Shown: piece by piece, positions 34,458 through 42,073 of the stretch
Layout: each line of letters starts with the position of its first letter
How positions within the stretch are numbered: position 1 is the stretch's first letter
NCBI GenBank assembly: GCA_964645205.1
Contig: CAZYBO010000002.1
Coordinates: forward strand, 62,001-126,000
Reading direction: 5' to 3'
DNA from: CAZYBO01 sp964645205
GTDB taxonomy: Bacteria > Pseudomonadota > Alphaproteobacteria > Rickettsiales > SXRF01
DNA: 64,000 nucleotides
The notes under the pieces: model-generated
The model's input: the letters and a program-made list of their open reading frames with translations, nothing else
Database searches by the model: none
Told to the model about the DNA's origin: nothing
Position numbers and translations under genes: made by a program

Positions 34458-35485
34458 AGCGCATCCTACATGTAGTAGCAGTGCTGTCCTTAAGCGCGAA
34501 CCTTACGGGTTGCGTCACTTACAGCCTTGAGGAGTTGCGGCATGCCGAGCTTAAAGGCTCGGATTTCCACAAAGCGCTGGCGCGCATGTATCTCGATTTC
34601 GCCTCGTCGGAGGAGAAGGAATATGATTGGTTCGATTCCATGTATTTCGCGGATAAAGGCCTGAAAGCCGCCTACGGTAAAGACACTGCGCCGGAAGACC
34701 TCAAGGGCTGGGACATTCCCAAGGACATCCTGCCGGAGATGGAAAGCACGCGCGCCATGCTGCTGGAAACCCTTACGCCGCAGACGATCGCCGCGCATCC
34801 TGAAATGGCGGCGCGCGCGCAGTTCATGTTTGATTGCTGGGCGGAGCAGCAGGAAGAAAACTGGCAGGTCGACGACATCGCCCATTGCCGTGACGGGGTG
34901 AAAGACGCGCTGAAAGAACTCGGCGTGACAAAATCGGAACCCTCGCCTGCGCCTAAAAAGGCGGAAGAAAAAGCGGAAGCCCCGAAAGAGGTGATCGCCC
35001 CGCAAACCGAACAGGCCGTGGAAGCTGAAGAAGTGGTGATCGAAGAACCCGGCCTCGAAGACGAGCATAATGCGGTGGACGAAGTGATGCTGGCAGATAC
35101 CGCCCAGGAAACCGCACAGGAAGCGGCATATATCCCGGTTACCGCGCCGGGCACGGAAGTGTACGTGCTGTTTTTTGAATCCTCGCAGGTGGCCATCCCT
35201 GTCTCCGGCAAACGCATCATCGACGAGGTGATCCGCGCAGTCGAACCGTTTGAATCCTATGAGATCGTGCTCAACGGCCACACCGACACCAAGGGCGATG
35301 AAAAGGACAATCTCAAAATCTCCCTGCTGCGCGCCGAGGCGGTCAAAGCCCGGCTGGTGGAAGGCGGCGTTAAGGAAAGCGCGATCAAGGTGATTGCCTA
35401 CGGCGAAACCGATTTACGCGTGAAAACGGCTGACAATGTTGCAGAACCTGCTAATCAGCGCGTGGAGATTCTCTTAAGCGAGTAA
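34454..35485 (+). CDS. OmpA-family peptidoglycan-associated lipoprotein
   Basis: 343 residues from ATG 34454. Lipobox LTGC (Cys at about 20). The N-terminal helical domain (DFHKALARMYLDFASSEEKE, AARAQFMFDCWAEQ) is paralogous to that of the gene before it. A long acidic, Ala/Pro/Glu-rich linker (about residues 165-235) leads to an intact OmpA domain: LFFESSQVAIP, IVLNGHTDTKGDEKDN (binding Asp), LLRAEAVKARLVEGGV (binding Arg) and PANQRVEILL. It should anchor the outer membrane to peptidoglycan. guaA begins 11 bases downstream. Confidence 0.88.
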   Translation: MKRILHVVAVLSLSANLTGCVTYSLEELRHAELKGSDFHKALARMYLDFASSEEKEYDWFDSMYFADKGLKAAYGKDTAPEDLKGWDIPKDILPEMESTRAMLLETLTPQTIAAHPEMAARAQFMFDCWAEQQEENWQVDDIAHCRDGVKDALKELGVTKSEPSPAPKKAEEKAEAPKEVIAPQTEQAVEAEEVVIEEPGLEDEHNAVDEVMLADTAQETAQEAAYIPVTAPGTEVYVLFFESSQVAIPVSGKRIIDEVIRAVEPFESYEIVLNGHTDTKGDEKDNLKISLLRAEAVKARLVEGGVKESAIKVIAYGETDLRVKTADNVAEPANQRVEILLSE

Positions 35486-35496
35486 CTTACCCTGAT

Positions 35497-37044
35497 ATGA
35501 CAGACCGCATACTAATCCTCGATTTCGGCTCACAGGTTACGCAACTGATCGCGCGGCGCGTCCGCGAATGCGGCATTTATTGCGAAATCCGCCCGTTTAA
35601 CATTCCCGACGGCGAGATCGCCGCGTTCGGAGCGAAGGCGATTATCCTCTCCGGGGGGCCCGCATCCGTGCACGAGGCCTATTCGCCCACCATCAGCCCC
35701 GCGATTTTCTCGCTCGGCGTGCCCATCCTCGGCATTTGCTACGGCGAGCAGCTCATTTGCCAGCTTTTAGGCGGCAAGGTCGAAAAATCCGACCACCGCG
35801 AATTCGGCCGCGCGTCCATCGACGTGGTGGAAGATTGCGCGCTTTTTTCCGGCGTATGGGCGAAAGGCAGCAAGCAGCAGGTGTGGATGAGCCACGGCGA
35901 CCGTGTGATCTCCATTCCCGAAGGATTCCGCGTGGTGGCGACTACGCCGTCCGCCCCGTTCGCCGCGATAGCCAACGAGGAAAAACGTTACTATGCCGTG
36001 CAGTTCCACCCTGAAGTGGTGCACACGCCCGACGGCGCGAAACTCCTGCGCAATTTCACCCGCACCATCGCGGGCTGCAAAGGCGACTGGACGATGGCGG
36101 CTTTCCGCCAGTCCTCGATCGCGCGGGTGCGCGAACAGGTCGGCACCAAGCGCGTGCTGTGCGCGGTCTCAGGCGGCGTCGATTCGTCGGTGGTGGCCGG
36201 GTTGCTGCATGAGGCCATTGGCGACCAGCTTACCTGCATTTTTATCGATAACGGCCTGCTGCGCGAAGGCGAGCCGGAGCAGGTGGAAAAACTGTTCAAG
36301 GATTATTTCCATACTCCGCTCATCCATGTCGATGCGAGCATGGTGTTTTTAAATCGTTTAAGCGGCGTGTCCGATCCCGAGCGTAAACGCAAGATCATCG
36401 GCGAAACCTTCATTGAGATTTTTGAAATGGAGGCTGAAAAAGCCGGCGGCGCGGATTTCCTCGCGCAGGGCACGCTCTATCCTGACGTCATCGAATCGGT
36501 GTCGTTCACCGGCGGCCCCAGCGTCACCATCAAATCCCATCACAATGTCGGCGGTTTACCGGAGCGCATGAAAATGGCGCTGGTCGAGCCGTTGCGCGAA
36601 TTGTTCAAAGACGAAGTGCGCGCGCTTGGGCGTGAGCTCGGCATGCCCGCTGCGATGGTCGGCCGCCACCCCTTCCCCGGCCCCGGCCTTGCCATCCGCG
36701 TGCCCGGCGACATTACGGTGGAAAAACTGAACCTGCTGCGCAAGGCCGACGCAATTTACATCGACGAAATCCGCAAAGCCGGGCTGTACGATGAAATCTG
36801 GCAGGCGTTCGCCGTGTTGCTGCCCGTGCGCACGGTCGGCGTGATGGGCGACAGCCGAAGCTACGACTATGCCTGCGCCCTGCGCGCGGTGACGTCCACT
36901 GACGGCATGACGGCGGATTACTACCATTTCAGCCATGAGTTTTTAAGCCGCACCGCCAACCGCATCATCAACGAAGTGCGCGGCATCAACCGCATGGTAT
37001 ACGACATCACCAGCAAGCCCCCCGGCACCATTGAATGGGAATGA
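35497..37044 (+). CDS. guaA: GMP synthase (glutamine-hydrolysing)
   Basis: 515 residues. The glutamine amidotransferase domain has LDFGSQVTQLIARRVRE, the catalytic Cys in LGICYGEQLICQ and FHPEVVHTPDG. The ATP-pyrophosphatase domain has VSGGVDSSVVAGLLHEAIG, and the dimerisation domain ends in the invariant KPPGTIEWE. It aminates XMP to GMP. It lies in a run with cell-envelope genes, 11 bases after the OmpA lipoprotein and one base before the yfgM-like gene; the combination guaA-yfgM-bamB-der links it to the usual der neighbourhood. Confidence 0.98.
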   Translation: MTDRILILDFGSQVTQLIARRVRECGIYCEIRPFNIPDGEIAAFGAKAIILSGGPASVHEAYSPTISPAIFSLGVPILGICYGEQLICQLLGGKVEKSDHREFGRASIDVVEDCALFSGVWAKGSKQQVWMSHGDRVISIPEGFRVVATTPSAPFAAIANEEKRYYAVQFHPEVVHTPDGAKLLRNFTRTIAGCKGDWTMAAFRQSSIARVREQVGTKRVLCAVSGGVDSSVVAGLLHEAIGDQLTCIFIDNGLLREGEPEQVEKLFKDYFHTPLIHVDASMVFLNRLSGVSDPERKRKIIGETFIEIFEMEAEKAGGADFLAQGTLYPDVIESVSFTGGPSVTIKSHHNVGGLPERMKMALVEPLRELFKDEVRALGRELGMPAAMVGRHPFPGPGLAIRVPGDITVEKLNLLRKADAIYIDEIRKAGLYDEIWQAFAVLLPVRTVGVMGDSRSYDYACALRAVTSTDGMTADYYHFSHEFLSRTANRIINEVRGINRMVYDITSKPPGTIEWE

Positions 37045-37045
37045 T

Positions 37046-37687
37046 ATGAGCGAGCTACTCAGGGAAATCGAAGAGGACATCCGCAACGAACGCATTCGTA
37101 AAGTATGGCGTGCGGTGAGCAAAGTGATGGTGCAGGCCAGCGTGCTCGTAGTGCTGGGCACGATCGGCATCGTCACGTGGCAGCATTACAGCCAGTCGCG
37201 CGCGATGGAACAGACCAGCCGCTTCATGAAAGGCATCGACCGTCTGGGCGTCGAAGATTACCGAGGTGCGATTGCGGCGTTCGACGAACTCTCCGCCGAT
37301 AAAGGAACGTCTTATTACGCGCTCGCCATGCTGCATAAGGGGCAGGCCGAGGAATTGAGCGGCGACCGTGAGGCTGCGCGCAAAACCTATGATGCGCTCG
37401 CCCGTTCCGGCGCTTCGGATGAAAACTTTACTGTGCTCGCGTCCCTGCTTGCCGTAAGCGACAGCGACGCTCTGCTGCCGGCTCCCGGAAAAGATACCCC
37501 GTTCGCCTACACGCGAAGCGAATGGCGCGCGTGGCAATTGCTCAAGCAAGGCAAGCGCGACGAAGCGGTAGCGATATTCACCGAACTGTCCGACGACGAA
37601 CGCGTACCGTACAGCCTGCGCGCCCGCGCGTCGGAAGTGCTGTCGCATCTAGGCGCGGTCTCTTTCGCGGAAGAAAGCCATGAATAG
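37046..37687 (+). CDS. YfgM-like membrane-anchored TPR protein
   Basis: 213 residues from ATG 37046. A cytoplasmic N-terminus (SELLREIEEDIRNERIRKV) is followed by one membrane helix (about residues 26-44) and a periplasmic helical-repeat region with FMKGIDRLGVEDYRGAIAAF, SYYALAMLHKGQAEELSG and SEWRAWQLLKQGKRDEAV, as in the TPR_21 family. In E. coli YfgM binds SecYEG and periplasmic chaperones and sits just upstream of bamB and der; the same order is seen here. It overlaps bamB by 8 bases. Confidence 0.85.
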   Translation: MSELLREIEEDIRNERIRKVWRAVSKVMVQASVLVVLGTIGIVTWQHYSQSRAMEQTSRFMKGIDRLGVEDYRGAIAAFDELSADKGTSYYALAMLHKGQAEELSGDREAARKTYDALARSGASDENFTVLASLLAVSDSDALLPAPGKDTPFAYTRSEWRAWQLLKQGKRDEAVAIFTELSDDERVPYSLRARASEVLSHLGAVSFAEESHE

Positions 37688-39023
37688 GCGCGTTTCCGTT
37701 CCCATGCTGGCACTGGCGCTATGCGCGAGCGTCTCCGCGTGCAGCCATCTTCCGTCATGGATGGGCGGCGCCAAGGAAGAAAAACCAAAGCTGCCGGGAG
37801 AGCGTATCACCGTGCTGCCCACCGGCCGCAGTGATGCGCCGGATGACAGTCTGAAAATGGTGGCTGTCGCCATTCCGCCTGCGCAGCAGAACAGCGACTG
37901 GCCGCAGCATACCGGCATCTTCCGTTCCACCGACAGCAACCTGTCGGCCAAAGGTTTTTCCACACGTACGAGCGCGTCCGCAGGTGATGGCGAATCGTTT
38001 TCGCACACGCTGGTTCCGCGGCCGGTGGTTGCAGGCGGCACGGTTTATTCCATGGACGCTGAAGGCAATATTTCAGCGCGCGATGCAGCAAATCTTTCCT
38101 CGCTGCGATGGGAATCCAAAGGCGTATCCGAAAAACACAGCTCCGATGTATTGGGTGGCGGGCTTTCCTACGATCAGGGTAAGCTCTATGCCGTTTCCGG
38201 GCGCGGGCTGGTGATTGCCAGTGACGCCGCCAGCGGCAAGGAATTGTGGCGCCGCAACCTGAATATTCCTCTGCGCTCCGCCCCTGCGGTGGCTGACGGC
38301 AAACTGTTCGTCATCACCATCGACAGCCAGCTTTTCGCCCTGAACAGTGTGGATGGTTCGGTGCTGTGGACGCATCGCGGTATCAACGAAGTCACCGGGT
38401 TGCTCAACGCCGTATCGCCGGTCGTCGCCGGGCGCACGGTTATCGTGCCTTACGCATCGGGTGAAATTTATGCGTTGTCGCAGGACGACGGCAAACCGCT
38501 ATGGGATCAGTCCATGGTGCTCAACGCGGGCGCCAACCAGTCCAATACCGCCTTCTCCGGCATCGGCGGCGATCCGGTGGTGGATGGCGACGTGGTGTTC
38601 GCCGTCAGCAACAGCGGCATGCTTTCGGTGTATAGCATCATCTACGGCCAGCGCATCTGGGACAAGCCTGTGGCGTCGCTGAACACGCCGTGGGTCGCGG
38701 GCGATTACCTCTACCTCATCTCTTCTGACAACACGCTCATCTGCTTCGTGAAATATGACGGCCGCATTCGCTGGTCGCTGCAGCTTGCCAGCTTCGAGGA
38801 TGAAGACCGCAAGCTGGAACCCATCACCTGGCGTGGCCCGGTCATGGCGGACGGGAAGCTCGCCCTCGTCGGCTCGCACGGCAAGCTGGTGCTGGTATCG
38901 GCCGCCGACGGCACCATCGCCGCTACCGAATCCATCCCCGACGGCATCGCCACCGCCCCGGTCATCGCAGGCGGGCGTATGTATCTAGTAGGTAAAAACG
39001 CGACGCTCTATTCGCTGCAGTAG
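37680..39023 (+). CDS. bamB: Outer-membrane assembly lipoprotein BamB
   Basis: 447 residues. The lipobox is VSAC (Cys at about 21), then an eight-bladed PQQ-like beta-propeller with repeated blade motifs such as AARDAANLSSLRWESKG, GKELWRRNLNIPLRSAPAV, GSVLWTHRGINE and DGRIRWSLQLASFE. BamB helps BamA fold outer-membrane proteins. It is coupled to the yfgM-like gene by an 8-base overlap. der would normally follow, but an antisense gene lies in between, with just one base between the two stop codons. Confidence 0.95.
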   Translation: MNRRVSVPMLALALCASVSACSHLPSWMGGAKEEKPKLPGERITVLPTGRSDAPDDSLKMVAVAIPPAQQNSDWPQHTGIFRSTDSNLSAKGFSTRTSASAGDGESFSHTLVPRPVVAGGTVYSMDAEGNISARDAANLSSLRWESKGVSEKHSSDVLGGGLSYDQGKLYAVSGRGLVIASDAASGKELWRRNLNIPLRSAPAVADGKLFVITIDSQLFALNSVDGSVLWTHRGINEVTGLLNAVSPVVAGRTVIVPYASGEIYALSQDDGKPLWDQSMVLNAGANQSNTAFSGIGGDPVVDGDVVFAVSNSGMLSVYSIIYGQRIWDKPVASLNTPWVAGDYLYLISSDNTLICFVKYDGRIRWSLQLASFEDEDRKLEPITWRGPVMADGKLALVGSHGKLVLVSAADGTIAATESIPDGIATAPVIAGGRMYLVGKNATLYSLQ

Positions 39024-39024
39024 C

Positions 39025-39588
39025 CTATCCGCGCTGTTTTCCGCCGCCTAGAACTTGTCCTGCATCGCGCACTAGCTTGTCGTATTGCGGCTTTTTGAGC
39101 GCACCATTGGTCAAAAGATAATTACCCAGCGCGTCGATCGTATTGAATAACGCTTGTTGTTGTTTTTCAGGATTCTTGAGCTCGGTGTGCTCGGCAAAGA
39201 CTACCGATATCGCTTCACGAAGCGAACGACTTGTAGATTCACGCTGAATAGCCATTTGCAGTGCCAGCAGCGTGAGCATATCTATCGGTTTTGCATCGGT
39301 GGGAACGATTTCGTATGCTTTACTTGTGCCCATGGAACGCTTCGGGTCGTATTCAAGTTGCGCCCGGTCAAGCGCACGTTCCAACGCAGGCTGTGCTGCG
39401 ACAGGAACGTTTTTGATCGTGATTTTTGTAACTTTTCCTTCCCTTCCATGCCCATCCCCCAATACGATAAATTCCGGCTGGAACCTGGCCGCCTCTCCGC
39501 CCTGCGCTTTGTATAGACCTTCAAGCTCCGGTATAATTTGTTTCTCCATCGTGACTTGCGCCATTTGTTTGCTCATGGATTCGGACAT
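39025..39588 (-). CDS. Orphan protein, 187 residues, antisense between bamB and der
   Basis: Starts at ATG 39588 with a strong AAGGAG site 7 bases upstream. It is cytoplasmic in appearance: no signal peptide or membrane helix. The N-terminal half has beta-like segments (FIVLGDGHGREGKVTKITIK, PVAAQPALERALDRAQLEYD) and the C-terminal half is helical (LLALQMAIQRESTSRSLREA). No family is recognised. The upstream gap (39589-39757) is notably AT-rich, and the gene breaks a conserved bamB-der neighbourhood, which suggests acquisition. Confidence 0.72.
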   Translation of the reverse strand: MSESMSKQMAQVTMEKQIIPELEGLYKAQGGEAARFQPEFIVLGDGHGREGKVTKITIKNVPVAAQPALERALDRAQLEYDPKRSMGTSKAYEIVPTDAKPIDMLTLLALQMAIQRESTSRSLREAISVVFAEHTELKNPEKQQQALFNTIDALGNYLLTNGALKKPQYDKLVRDAGQVLGGGKQRG

Positions 39589-39757
39589 AGCGGTCTCCTT
39601 CAGTTAACATTATGGTTACCCGACAGTTTTAGCATTACTCCCGGTGAATATATATTAAGATTTGATTACAATTACCTCCGTCCGGGCAAAGAATAGCTTT
39701 ATTCTAGCAAGACAATAGATTAGACATAGCGCCTGTTTATCCCCCAAGGATGCGAGC

Positions 39758-41125
39758 ATGCCCTTTACCGTTGCCATCGTAGGCCGTCCCAATGTCGGCA
39801 AATCGACGCTGTTCAACCGGCTCACCGGCAAGAAGCGCGCGCTGGTCGACGACCAGCCGGGGGTGACGCGCGACCGCCGCGAAGGTGCGGCTAACCTCGC
39901 CGGGCTGGAATTTACTATCGTGGATACGGCAGGGCTGGAAGATGCGGCAGCCGGCACGCTGCAGGCGCGCATGACCGACCAGACCAAGGAAGCCATCAAA
40001 CGTGCCGATGTCACGATGATGATGATCGACGGCCGCGCGGGTGTGACGCCGGTGGACAAACACTTCGCGCAGCTCATCCGCACCATGAAAAAACCGGTAG
40101 TGCTGGTGGTGAACAAAGCCGAGGGCAACAAGGCGCAGGGCGTGGCCAGCGAAGCCTACGCGCTCGGCTTCGGCGAGCCGGTGGCAATTTCCGCCGAGCA
40201 CGGCGAAGGGCTGGCGGATTTATACGCGGCGCTGGCGGTGTTTGAAAAGCGGTCAGCGGTCAGCGATCAGTGGTCTGAAGAAGATAGCTTAGACTGTCCG
40301 CCGACCGCTGACCGCCAACCGCTACAACTAGCCATCGTAGGCCGCCCGAATGTCGGCAAATCGACGCTGCTCAACCGGATACTGAAAGAAGAGCGCGTGC
40401 TCACCGGCCCCGAGGCAGGCATCACGCGCGATTCCATCATGGTGGAGATGCTGTTCGAGGGCAGCAAGCTCAAGCTGGTCGACACCGCCGGGATGCGCCG
40501 CAAGGCCAACGTCACCGATAAGGTCGAAAAACTCGCGGTGGCCGATACGCTGGAAGCCATTCGCTACGCGCACGTCGCCATTTGCGTCATCGACGCCCAG
40601 CAGCCGCTGGAAAAACAGGACACCACCATCGCCTCGCTCATCGAGCAGGAAGGCCGCGCCATGGTGCTCGCCGTCAATAAATGGGACACGGTAAAAGAGC
40701 CGGTGGCGCACATGAAAGCCATCAACGAGTTGCTCGAAAAAGTATTGCCGCAGGTGAAAGGCATTCCCATCGTGCCGATTTCGGCGGAGACCGGGAGTAA
40801 TGTCGATAAGCTGCTCAAAACCTGTTTCAAGGCCTACGCGGTGTGGAACCGCCATATCGGCACCGGCGAGCTGAACCGCTGGCTCGAAGCCGCGCTCGAT
40901 GCGCACACGCCGCCGATGATCTCCGGGCGGCGCATGAAGATTCGCTACATGACGCAAAAAACCGCGCGCCCACCCACCTTTCTGCTCTTTTCCAACACGT
41001 CGGATATTCCTGAGCATTATTTGCGTTACTTGAGCAACGGCCTGCGCGAGACGTTTGCATTGCCCGGCGTGCCGATCCGGATTAAGATCAAAAAAAGCAA
41101 GAATCCCTACGTCGACAAAGAGTGA
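39758..41125 (+). CDS. der: Ribosome-assembly GTPase Der (EngA) with in-frame repeat insertion
   Basis: 455 residues with two tandem GTPase domains and a KH-like C-terminus. Domain 1: GRPNVGKSTLFN, DTAGLED and NKAEG. Domain 2: GRPNVGKSTLLN, DTAGMRRKA and NKWD. It is required for 50S subunit maturation. The linker between the G domains (about residues 164-189) is encoded by a 76-base hairpin element made of 7-base repeats, giving KRSAVSDQWSEED and PPTADRQPLQ in place of the usual short acidic linker. The frame is kept, so the protein should work. The ABC gene follows after 3 bases. Confidence 0.97.
   Translation: MPFTVAIVGRPNVGKSTLFNRLTGKKRALVDDQPGVTRDRREGAANLAGLEFTIVDTAGLEDAAAGTLQARMTDQTKEAIKRADVTMMMIDGRAGVTPVDKHFAQLIRTMKKPVVLVVNKAEGNKAQGVASEAYALGFGEPVAISAEHGEGLADLYAALAVFEKRSAVSDQWSEEDSLDCPPTADRQPLQLAIVGRPNVGKSTLLNRILKEERVLTGPEAGITRDSIMVEMLFEGSKLKLVDTAGMRRKANVTDKVEKLAVADTLEAIRYAHVAICVIDAQQPLEKQDTTIASLIEQEGRAMVLAVNKWDTVKEPVAHMKAINELLEKVLPQVKGIPIVPISAETGSNVDKLLKTCFKAYAVWNRHIGTGELNRWLEAALDAHTPPMISGRRMKIRYMTQKTARPPTFLLFSNTSDIPEHYLRYLSNGLRETFALPGVPIRIKIKKSKNPYVDKE
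40248..40323. repeat. Inverted heptamer-repeat element inside der
   Basis: Left arm 40248-40275: four 7-base units (AGCGGTC, AGCGGTC, AGCGATC, AGTGGTC). Spacer of 20 bases. Right arm 40296-40323: on the opposite strand AGCGGTT, GGCGGTC, AGCGGTC, GGCGGAC. The arms can pair over 28 bases with few mismatches. The element lies within the inter-domain linker of Der and keeps the frame open. The same unit occurs in leuS (56336-56363). Confidence 0.9.
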
Positions 41126-41128
41126 CGC

Positions 41129-42073
41129 ATGACGCCCGCGATCGAGATCACCAAACTCCACAAAACCTATATCGACGGCAAGAAAAACCAGCATAAAGTA
41201 GCGCTGTCGGGCATCGATCTCACGGTGCCGCGCGGGTCGTTCTTCGCGTTGCTTGGGCCCAACGGCGCGGGCAAATCCACCATGATCAACATCATGGCCG
41301 GGCTGGTGTTAAAAAGCAGCGGCGACGTGAAAATCTGCGGCTACGATATTGAGCGTGACATGCGCAACGCGCGCCAGTCCATCGGCGTTGTGCCGCAGGA
41401 ACTGGTACTCGACACGTTCTTCACGGTGCGCCAGGCGCTCGACATCCATGCGGGCTATTACGGCGTGCCCAAATCCAAACGCCGCACGCAAGAGATCATC
41501 GACGCGCTGGGGCTGTCCGATAAAGCCGACGTCAATTCGCGCCGTTTGTCGGGCGGGATGCGCCGCCGCCTGCTCGTTGCCAAGGCGTTGGTACACGCGC
41601 CGCCGGTGCTCATCCTCGACGAACCGACCGCAGGCGTGGACGTGGAACTGCGTAACCAATTATGGGAGCATGTGAAAGCCCTCAACGCGGCGGGCACCAC
41701 CGTGCTGCTCACCACCCACTACCTTGAAGAAGCCGAAACGCTGTGCGACACGATTGCGGTGATAAACCACGGCGAAGTGGTGGCGTGCGACAAGAAATCC
41801 ACCATGCTGCGCAGCTTCGACAGCAAGCAGCTCGTCATCACGCTCGACAAGCCCGTAACCGTAATTCCCCCCGCGCTCGAATCATGGCCGACCGTGATCG
41901 ACGGCGACAAGCTCGCCATCAGCTACAAGCCGAGCAAGCACGGCATCCAGTCGATCCTCGACGCCGTGCGCGCCACCGGCCTGCCCATCCTCGACATGAC
42001 CACGCGCGAGGCGAAGCTCGAAGACGTGTTCGTGCATTTAACGCACCGCGAAAAACGCCCCATAGCCTCGTGA
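41129..42073 (+). CDS. ABC transporter ATP-binding protein
   Basis: 314 residues: one ABC ATPase domain plus a C-terminal extension. Walker A LLGPNGAGKSTMIN, signature LSGGMRRRLLVAKAL, Walker B LILDEPTAGVD, and the switch His in LLTTHYLEEAE. This pattern fits the export-type group that works with ABC-2 permeases (YadG/CcmA-like). The permease that would complete the transporter is not adjacent: der is upstream and a methyltransferase gene overlaps by 4 bases downstream. The substrate cannot be assigned. Confidence 0.93.
   Translation: MTPAIEITKLHKTYIDGKKNQHKVALSGIDLTVPRGSFFALLGPNGAGKSTMINIMAGLVLKSSGDVKICGYDIERDMRNARQSIGVVPQELVLDTFFTVRQALDIHAGYYGVPKSKRRTQEIIDALGLSDKADVNSRRLSGGMRRRLLVAKALVHAPPVLILDEPTAGVDVELRNQLWEHVKALNAAGTTVLLTTHYLEEAETLCDTIAVINHGEVVACDKKSTMLRSFDSKQLVITLDKPVTVIPPALESWPTVIDGDKLAISYKPSKHGIQSILDAVRATGLPILDMTTREAKLEDVFVHLTHREKRPIAS

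Noticed and set aside
35016..35130. Acidic repeat-like stretch of the second OmpA lipoprotein as an inserted element
   Set aside because: It is an ordinary disordered Ala/Pro/Glu linker with no DNA-level palindrome or tandem unit.
40248..40323. The heptamer array as a CRISPR or recombination att site
   Set aside because: Units are 7 bases without spacers, and no cas or integrase gene is near.
41743..42069. N-terminal extension of the methyltransferase
   Set aside because: It lies out of frame in the ABC gene and is Arg/His-rich; GTG 42070 overlaps the ABC stop and begins the PUA-like domain.
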